64,000 bases of DNA from contig NZ_VCNL01000001.1 of the NCBI RefSeq assembly GCF_007671685.1, positions 496,001-560,000 on the forward strand, given 5' to 3'. Each line of letters opens with the position of its first letter. Within the stretch, counting starts at the first letter, position 1. The stretch is from Halorubrum salsamenti (lineage in GTDB: Archaea > Halobacteriota > Halobacteria > Halobacteriales > Haloferacaceae). The position numbers and the translations under genes are program-made. This document shows positions 59,451 to 64,000 of this stretch, piece by piece. A model generated the notes under the pieces. It was given only the letters and a program-made list of their open reading frames with translations, ran no database searches and was not told where the DNA came from.

Positions 59451-61955
59451 TCAGGTCTCCCCGTTCGGCTGTCCCTCGAACAGGGCCGAAAAGAGCTTCC
59501 GCTCGGTCGTTCGGAGGTGCCTGTTGAACGTCGGCTGCGTGATCCCCATCGCGGACGCGACCTCCTCGCCCGTGTTCGTCCGCGGCCACTCGAAGTAGCC
59601 CGCCAGGTGTGCGGTCCGCGCCGCCTCGCGTTGCCTGTCAGTGAGCCGGTCGAGGACCGCAGACGACTCGACGGACTCCGGTTCGGTCCGCTCTGCGTCC
59701 CGGCGAGAGAGCAGTTCGACCGCGTCGTACCGGTCGCCGAGAGCCTCCACGAACGACCGGACGTCTGCGGTCCGCGGGAGCGTGACCGCGACGTCGATAC
59801 CGGACGGTGTCGCGAGGAGACGCTCGACGGTCGCTCCGTGAGTCGCCAGTCGATCGACGACGGTCTGTTCGCTGACCGAGAGCTCCGCTTGCGAACCCGA
59901 CTCACCGTCGGGTCGTCGGACCGAATCGACGCCGGGGACCGTCGAGAGATCCGACTCGGGGTCGACGTCGGAGTCGACGTACACCAGGGACCGATCGCCC
60001 CCCTGTGGCACCGTTCCGTCGACTCGCATCGGCTCCGAGAGCGCGGACGCGATCCGGACGAGAAGCGCGTCCGGAGCGTCGACGTGTACCTCGAGTTCGA
60101 CGGCCGACTCGCTCCGAAGCGACCGTCTCGTTTCGATGCTGTTGATGGCGTCGGCGACGGTGTTCCCGAGTTCCACGAGCAGCTCGCCGAACTCGGCGTC
60201 GAACGCTCCGCTCCGATCGGCGTACACCGAGAGGACCCCGTACTCGAGGTCGTTGTACGCCAGCGGAACGGCGATGACGGAGCGGTATCCGTACACGAGC
60301 GCACGCTCTCGCCAGGGAGACTCGTGCAGCCGCTTCGAGACGTCGGGAACGGCGACCACCTCCGCGGTGTCGAGCGCGCGGCGGGTCGGCTCGTTCCGGA
60401 ACTCGGACGAGTCGTCTCGACCGTTAGCGGCGGTAAAGCGGAGGTCGTCGAGGTATCCCTCGTCTCTCCCGCCTCGAGCGATCGGTTCGAGGTCACCGCC
60501 CGTGAGATACGTCTCTCCGAACCAGGCGAACTGGACCGGGTCGGCGTCGACGAGCAGTTCACAGACGGCATCGCCGACCTCCTGAAGCGTGTCGGCGTCG
60601 ACGAGCGCCGCGTTGACGCGTCGGATCAGGTCGTTGAGGTCGTGGAGCCGCCGGAGCGTCTGGTTCCGTTCCGTGAGGGCGTCGCTCTGATGCGAGAGCT
60701 CCGCCTCGCGCTCCACGCGCCCGAGCGCCGCGACCGCGTTGGCCGCCAACAGCTCCACCGATTCCTTGGCGTTACTCACCTCCGGATCGCCCGAGACCTC
60801 GACGTAGAGGAGTCCGTACTCATCGAGGGTCGCGTATAACGTCCGAGCGGGAGACGTCGAGTCCCCCTCGACTCGTTCGACGACGCGACCGCTCGGGCGC
60901 ATCGTATCGTCGTCGTCCGGTTCCGCGAAGTCGTCCCTGTCGTCCGGGATTTTCACTCCGTCTTCTCCCGTCAGGAACTCCTCCCAAACGGTGCTTCCCG
61001 GGCCGCGCGGCTCGGGGAGGTCACCCGACGCGACGACCGGTTCGAGCACGGATTCGACTTCGTCGAACGAATACACGACGAGCGTCGCATCCGGCCAGAC
61101 CGCCGCGGCGACGTCGATGATCGTCTCGTAGACCGCCCGGTCCGTGTCCGCTCGGAGGAGTCGACGGGCCGACCGATTCAGCTCGCGGAGCGTCCGCTCG
61201 CTCCGGAGACGGTCGGTTAAGTCCCTGATAATACCGACGCGCTGTTGGCGACCGCTCGCGAACTCGACGGTCGAGAACTGCGTCTCGATCGGGAGGTCCT
61301 CGCCGTCGGCCGTCCGGATCGTCGACTCGATGACGCCGATATCCGAGCCCTCTCCGCGGAGTCGCTCGATGATCGTGTCGGCCATCGAGATAGTTTCGGA
61401 GTTGGCCAGCATCGACGCGTGAGAGCCGACGAGCTCTTCGCGGCTGTAGCCCGTCATCGCCGTCACCGCGTCGTTGACCATGGTGATGACGAACGCTTCG
61501 TCGAGGACGAACACGCCGTCGTCGAGGGTCTCGAGGATCCGACTCGAGCGCTGGAGCTCCCGCCGCATCGAGACGCGCTCGCTGACGTCTCGGACGGCCA
61601 GCGCGACCGCGTCCTCGACGGGGATCACCGTTATCTCGAACGACCCGCCCCGGTCGAGGGCGACTTCGAAATCCGCGATATCGCCGGTGCGGAACGCCTC
61701 CTCGACGGCGGTAGCGATCTCCGCTCCCGTCGGTGGGGCGATCCGGCTCACGTCGTACTCCGAGGGGTCCCCGTCGATACCGAGCAGATCGGTGACCGCC
61801 TCGTTCCAAGCGATCACGGTCGAAGCGCTGTCGACGACGAGCAACCCCGCGTGCGTCCGGTCGAGAAACTCCGCGATCTGCCGAAACGACTCGGTTCCCA
61901 CGGGTCCGAAATCAGTCAGATCTGTTTCCCCCTCATCAGATCCGTCGTTAGACAC
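59451..61955 (-). CDS. Bat-type sensor-regulator: PAS-PAS-GAF-GAF-HTH_10
   Basis: 834 aa, one-component regulator. Residues about 25-130 and 140-255: two PAS domains (LLVVDSASTVIAWNEAVTDL; GVFVLDEAFVITMVNDAVTA). About 265-420 and 450-610: two GAF-type domains (LLRADTDRAVYETIIDVAA; VDADTLQEVGDAVCELLV). From about 620: Bat-associated domain; 770-830: HTH_10 (LTDRQREAARTAHLAGYFEW, GEEVASAMGITQPTFNRHL). In Halobacterium, Bat activates bacterio-opsin and isoprenoid/retinal genes in response to oxygen and light. It is divergent from the terpene-synthase-like gene at 62232 across 276 bp of AT-rich DNA, so that gene may be its target (inference). Confidence 0.9.
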   Translation of the reverse strand: MSNDGSDEGETDLTDFGPVGTESFRQIAEFLDRTHAGLLVVDSASTVIAWNEAVTDLLGIDGDPSEYDVSRIAPPTGAEIATAVEEAFRTGDIADFEVALDRGGSFEITVIPVEDAVALAVRDVSERVSMRRELQRSSRILETLDDGVFVLDEAFVITMVNDAVTAMTGYSREELVGSHASMLANSETISMADTIIERLRGEGSDIGVIESTIRTADGEDLPIETQFSTVEFASGRQQRVGIIRDLTDRLRSERTLRELNRSARRLLRADTDRAVYETIIDVAAAVWPDATLVVYSFDEVESVLEPVVASGDLPEPRGPGSTVWEEFLTGEDGVKIPDDRDDFAEPDDDDTMRPSGRVVERVEGDSTSPARTLYATLDEYGLLYVEVSGDPEVSNAKESVELLAANAVAALGRVEREAELSHQSDALTERNQTLRRLHDLNDLIRRVNAALVDADTLQEVGDAVCELLVDADPVQFAWFGETYLTGGDLEPIARGGRDEGYLDDLRFTAANGRDDSSEFRNEPTRRALDTAEVVAVPDVSKRLHESPWRERALVYGYRSVIAVPLAYNDLEYGVLSVYADRSGAFDAEFGELLVELGNTVADAINSIETRRSLRSESAVELEVHVDAPDALLVRIASALSEPMRVDGTVPQGGDRSLVYVDSDVDPESDLSTVPGVDSVRRPDGESGSQAELSVSEQTVVDRLATHGATVERLLATPSGIDVAVTLPRTADVRSFVEALGDRYDAVELLSRRDAERTEPESVESSAVLDRLTDRQREAARTAHLAGYFEWPRTNTGEEVASAMGITQPTFNRHLRTTERKLFSALFEGQPNGET

Positions 61956-62231
61956 ACCCGATAACGTGCGGCAGTGCTGATAAACACCCCAATATGCTCT
62001 CGAATTTATATATTGAGTTGACAGAACCCGGTTTCGGCGCCGATAATATCATATTTAATTTTTACTTATCGAGTAGAAACCACACAGTAGGGCTGAAACC
62101 GCCGATATAGAGGTTTTAAAAATACCATTTAAAATATGAGAGTATCCATGATATTCACAGAATATCTCTTTAATTAACTCATCGGTATCTTGAACCAAAC
62201 AGTTAAGGCGGTTATTCATATATTAACGGCT
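61956..62231. promoter_or_regulatory. AT-rich divergent region between Bat-type regulator and terpene-synthase-like gene
   Basis: 276 bp, much richer in A/T than the surroundings. No gene. It contains AACAGTTAAGGCGGTTA at 62199-62215 and the MAHK-type leader ATATTAACGGCT before the ATG, plus several TATA-like stretches (AATTTATATATT near 62003; TTTTAAAAATA near 62115). Any of these could promote either gene. Confidence 0.55.
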
Positions 62232-62243
62232 ATGGCACACAAG
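62207..62243 (+). promoter_or_regulatory. MAHK-type leader and start region, copy C
   Basis: GCGGTTA at 62209-62215, ATATTA, ACGGCT, then ATGGCACACAAG (62232-62243). It matches copies A and B in the order of blocks, with 3 nt fewer before the ATG. TGGCACACAAGC (62233-62244) is complementary to the RNA loop over 12 nt. Confidence 0.5.
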
Positions 62244-63260
62244 CCTCTGGGGGAGACCGCCGTGCAGATGCCGGCCGAGACGCCGAGTCGGAACGACTAC
62301 GAGCGGACGATCGCCGACGTCGACCTTCCGCCGACGGTACAGACGTTCGCGGAGCGGTACGATCGGGTCCTCGGCGAACGCGACGTGTTCCTCTGGAAAT
62401 GGATCCATAACCTCTTCGACGAGTTCACGCTGTCGTCGGTCCCCGCCGGCGCGAAAGAGGAGGTGTTCGAATCGAAGACGCTCCTGACGATCCTCGTTAC
62501 GGTCCTCGACGATCTCGCCGAGCGGAACGGCGAGAGAGCGACGTTCGACGTCGCGCGTCGGATCCCGTTTCGGACGGCTTCGACCGCTGACTCGGCGCAG
62601 TCGGACAGCGAGCCGACTCGGGACGACGTCGACGCGGCCGTGATCGATTTCCTCGCCGATCTCTGGACCGAGATCGAGACCTCGATCGCGGCCGCACCGC
62701 GGTACGACGAGTTCGTTGACGTCTTCGAGTACGACTTCCGCCAGACGTGTAACGCCATGGAGTACTCCCGGCTCTTGAACCACAACATGTCGATGGCGAA
62801 CCGGACGGAGGCGGAACGGTACGACGCGTATAACATGACCGTGTTCCCTTACGCGTGTATCGATCTCATGCACTCCCCGTCGTTCGACCGCGGGGAGCTC
62901 GGTGCGCTCCGGAGCCTCCTCTGTGAGCTCCAACAGATGGCCCGAATCGGCAACTGGATCACGACGTGGGAACGAGAGCTGGCGGAAGGAGACGTCAGTT
63001 CCGGCGTGGTCGTCTGCGCGCTTCGTCGAGGAGTTATCACTCCCGAAGAGGTGACCGGCACCGACGAGACTGACGTCGAGCGCCTCGTCGAGCGGATCAG
63101 AACGAACGGGATCGAGTCCGAGTTCGTCCGGGAGTGGGAGATCCGCAATCAGACCGTTCGGAAACGGACCGCGGAGATCCGCAGCGTCGACTGCGAAGCC
63201 GTCGTCGACGGGATCCGTACGGTCATGAACCACCACCTCGCGAGTGAAGGGAGCAAGTGA
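62232..63260 (+). CDS. Class I terpene-synthase-like protein (isoprenoid synthase fold)
   Basis: 342 aa, all helical. TLLTILVTVLDDLAERNGE places a DDxxE motif at residues 93-97. GNWITTWERELAEGD provides N241-x3-T245-x3-E249, the NSE triad of class I terpene cyclases. Spacing of 148 residues and overall length match bacterial and fungal class I terpene synthases. A hydrophobic DLMHSP stretch (about 211-216) lies between. The start used is the second in-frame ATG, MAHKPLGETAV, because it matches the MAHK leader of other genes; the 14-residue extension from 62190 is unlikely. Substrate would be a prenyl diphosphate, perhaps FPP or GGPP. Family membership is inferred from motifs only; I know no characterised haloarchaeal example. 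Confidence 0.6.
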   Translation: MAHKPLGETAVQMPAETPSRNDYERTIADVDLPPTVQTFAERYDRVLGERDVFLWKWIHNLFDEFTLSSVPAGAKEEVFESKTLLTILVTVLDDLAERNGERATFDVARRIPFRTASTADSAQSDSEPTRDDVDAAVIDFLADLWTEIETSIAAAPRYDEFVDVFEYDFRQTCNAMEYSRLLNHNMSMANRTEAERYDAYNMTVFPYACIDLMHSPSFDRGELGALRSLLCELQQMARIGNWITTWERELAEGDVSSGVVVCALRRGVITPEEVTGTDETDVERLVERIRTNGIESEFVREWEIRNQTVRKRTAEIRSVDCEAVVDGIRTVMNHHLASEGSK

Positions 63261-63353
63261 AGGGAGCGGGTGACCAGGTCGGACGGGCGGACGCCGCGGG
63301 TCGAGACCGCGATTTTGCGTCACTGATCTCGCGTTACTGACCGCAATTTCGAG

Positions 63354-63540
63354 TTACCGATACGGCTCACACACGCGCAGGACCCCGGTTTCGAAGTCGA
63401 CCGTCGGCTCCATCCGGTCGCGGCGACGAGGGCGTCGGCCACGTGGTCGGCGAACTGCGCGATCACGTTGGCGTACTCGCCTCGTGCGCCTCGGCGCCTC
63501 CGTATCCCCGATTCCGCGCTCCGGGAACACGTACGCTTCC
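63354..63540 (-). pseudogene. Degenerate sugar epimerase (SDR) remnant
   Basis: Reading the minus strand, three blocks of the epimerase at 6614..7537 are recognisable in different frames: GYGGAEAHE (63483-63510), then GEYANVIAQFAD in the next frame, then ATGW and EPTVDFETGVLRVCEPYR before the stop at 63354. In the intact gene these read FAGNEEHKGEYANTVAQFAD and ATGWEPEVGFEEGVELVCEPYL. About 80 codons between the second and third blocks are missing and at least two frameshifts are needed. The 5' part of the gene was not found upstream, so this is a broken, internally deleted copy. Confidence 0.7.
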
Positions 63541-63745
63541 CCGTTCTTGGCTCCTGTGACCATCCCGATCTGTTCCCTCCTCGGAGCTGACGACCCGTTT
63601 TCCCTCGCCGTCGTCGAATACCTTCGTTCGCTCCATCGCGCGTTCTCGGTCAGGACTCTGGAGTCCGGTGTGAAGGGCCGATTCACCGAATATCATTTTT
63701 ATTGAATGTCTTTTCCATCGGATTCCAACAGAGCTATTTTTATTC

Positions 63746-64000
63746 ATGGCCAATCGCGAACACTGTGGGACGGTACACGAGTCGAATCAAGGGCCCCTCC
63801 GACTGGATCGAACGGTCGCCAACATGACCGATGATCACCTCGTCAGCAGACGATACGACTGGGACGACGTTCCCCCGATAGTCGGCGTCGTCGAGGCACT
63901 GAGCGACGCCGACGACACCGAGCCGAACGGGATTCCGACGCTGGCCGAGACGGTCGACCCCGAACCGCTCAACGTCCTCTGCGCGAGCGCGTCTACCCAG
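63746..64000 (+). CDS. HalOD1 output-domain protein (cut off by window end)
   Basis: 85 codons from ATG 63746 to the window edge, in frame to the last base. VPPIVGVVEALSDADDTEPNG followed by IPTLAETVDPEPLNVL is the HalOD1 helical half; the beta half lies beyond. A TATTTTTATT stretch just upstream (63735-63744) is too near to be the TATA box but shows the local AT-richness. Fourth HalOD1 gene of the window. Confidence 0.65.
   Translation, partial: MANREHCGTVHESNQGPLRLDRTVANMTDDHLVSRRYDWDDVPPIVGVVEALSDADDTEPNGIPTLAETVDPEPLNVLCASASTQ

Noticed and set aside
62190-62231. Extended N-terminus of the terpene-synthase-like gene
   Set aside because: Fourteen extra residues lie over the shared MAHK leader, which is conserved as non-coding DNA in the other two copies.
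1-64000. Insertion sequences or prophage genes
   Set aside because: No transposase, integrase or terminal inverted repeats were recognised in any frame.

Overview
The window is a high-GC chromosomal segment from a haloarchaeon, most like Halorubrum. The evidence is an acidic Asp/Glu-rich proteome, HalOD1 output-domain proteins, many DUF7344-type winged-helix proteins, a bacterio-opsin-activator (Bat) type regulator, TrmB-family regulators, twin-arginine secretion signals, and archaeal TATA boxes followed by short or absent leaders. No rRNA, tRNA, CRISPR array or insertion sequence was recognised.

Almost the whole window is a surface-glycan / N-glycan / exopolysaccharide island. 1-9400: a nucleotide-sugar dehydrogenase (AglM type), two membrane proteins, a GAF-wHTH regulator, an alkaline-phosphatase-superfamily hydrolase, a CysD/PAPS-reductase-family protein, a sugar epimerase, an AglF-type nucleotidyltransferase and a TrmB regulator. 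9400-11300: a second, divergent TrmB with an elaborate shared control region, a HalOD1 protein and a small membrane protein. 11590-25400: a GT-C-like membrane protein, two secreted pectate-lyase-fold proteins (one with its Tat signal in a separate overlapping ORF), a ParB-fold protein, a GH43/GINT1-like propeller protein, an ATP-grasp enzyme, a LMW phosphatase and two GT4 glycosyltransferases. 25400-33800: heparinase II/III, GT4, epimerase, glmS and glmU, with a probable small RNA between epimerase and glmS. 34100-43400: an orphan phnM, DUF1616 protein, GT2, FG-GAP protein, glmM, a second glmU and a phosphoribosyltransferase-HAD fusion. 43500-53300: threonine synthase, SLC13 permease, a flippase, GT4, a TIM-barrel isomerase, a DUF457 protein, a small Tat protein and an oxidoreductase. 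53400-59000: two wHTH regulators, a PadR regulator and a GT2-wecB-wecC operon. 59000-64000: HalOD1, a Bat-like sensor-regulator, a divergent terpene-synthase-like gene, an epimerase pseudogene and a truncated HalOD1 gene.

Together the genes make UDP-GlcNAc (glmS, glmM, glmU), UDP-ManNAc and its uronate (wecB, wecC), UDP-hexuronates (aglM, aglF) and epimerised sugars. They assemble these with seven or so glycosyltransferases, flip the product, and remodel or degrade it outside (heparinase, pectate-lyase folds).

The most unusual signal is a putative ~75-nt hairpin RNA at 30004-30078 (minus strand). It has its own TATA box and a T-tract, and its loop is perfectly complementary over 15 nt to the start-codon region of two unrelated secreted-protein genes (13688 and 51970). 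The match is 12 nt for a third, the terpene-synthase-like gene (62232). All three proteins begin MAHK and share their upstream sequence. This looks like a trans-acting antisense RNA regulon. Second-rank signals are the terpene-synthase-like gene next to a Bat-type regulator, and a TACT-N7-GAGTA operator in front of a TrmB gene.
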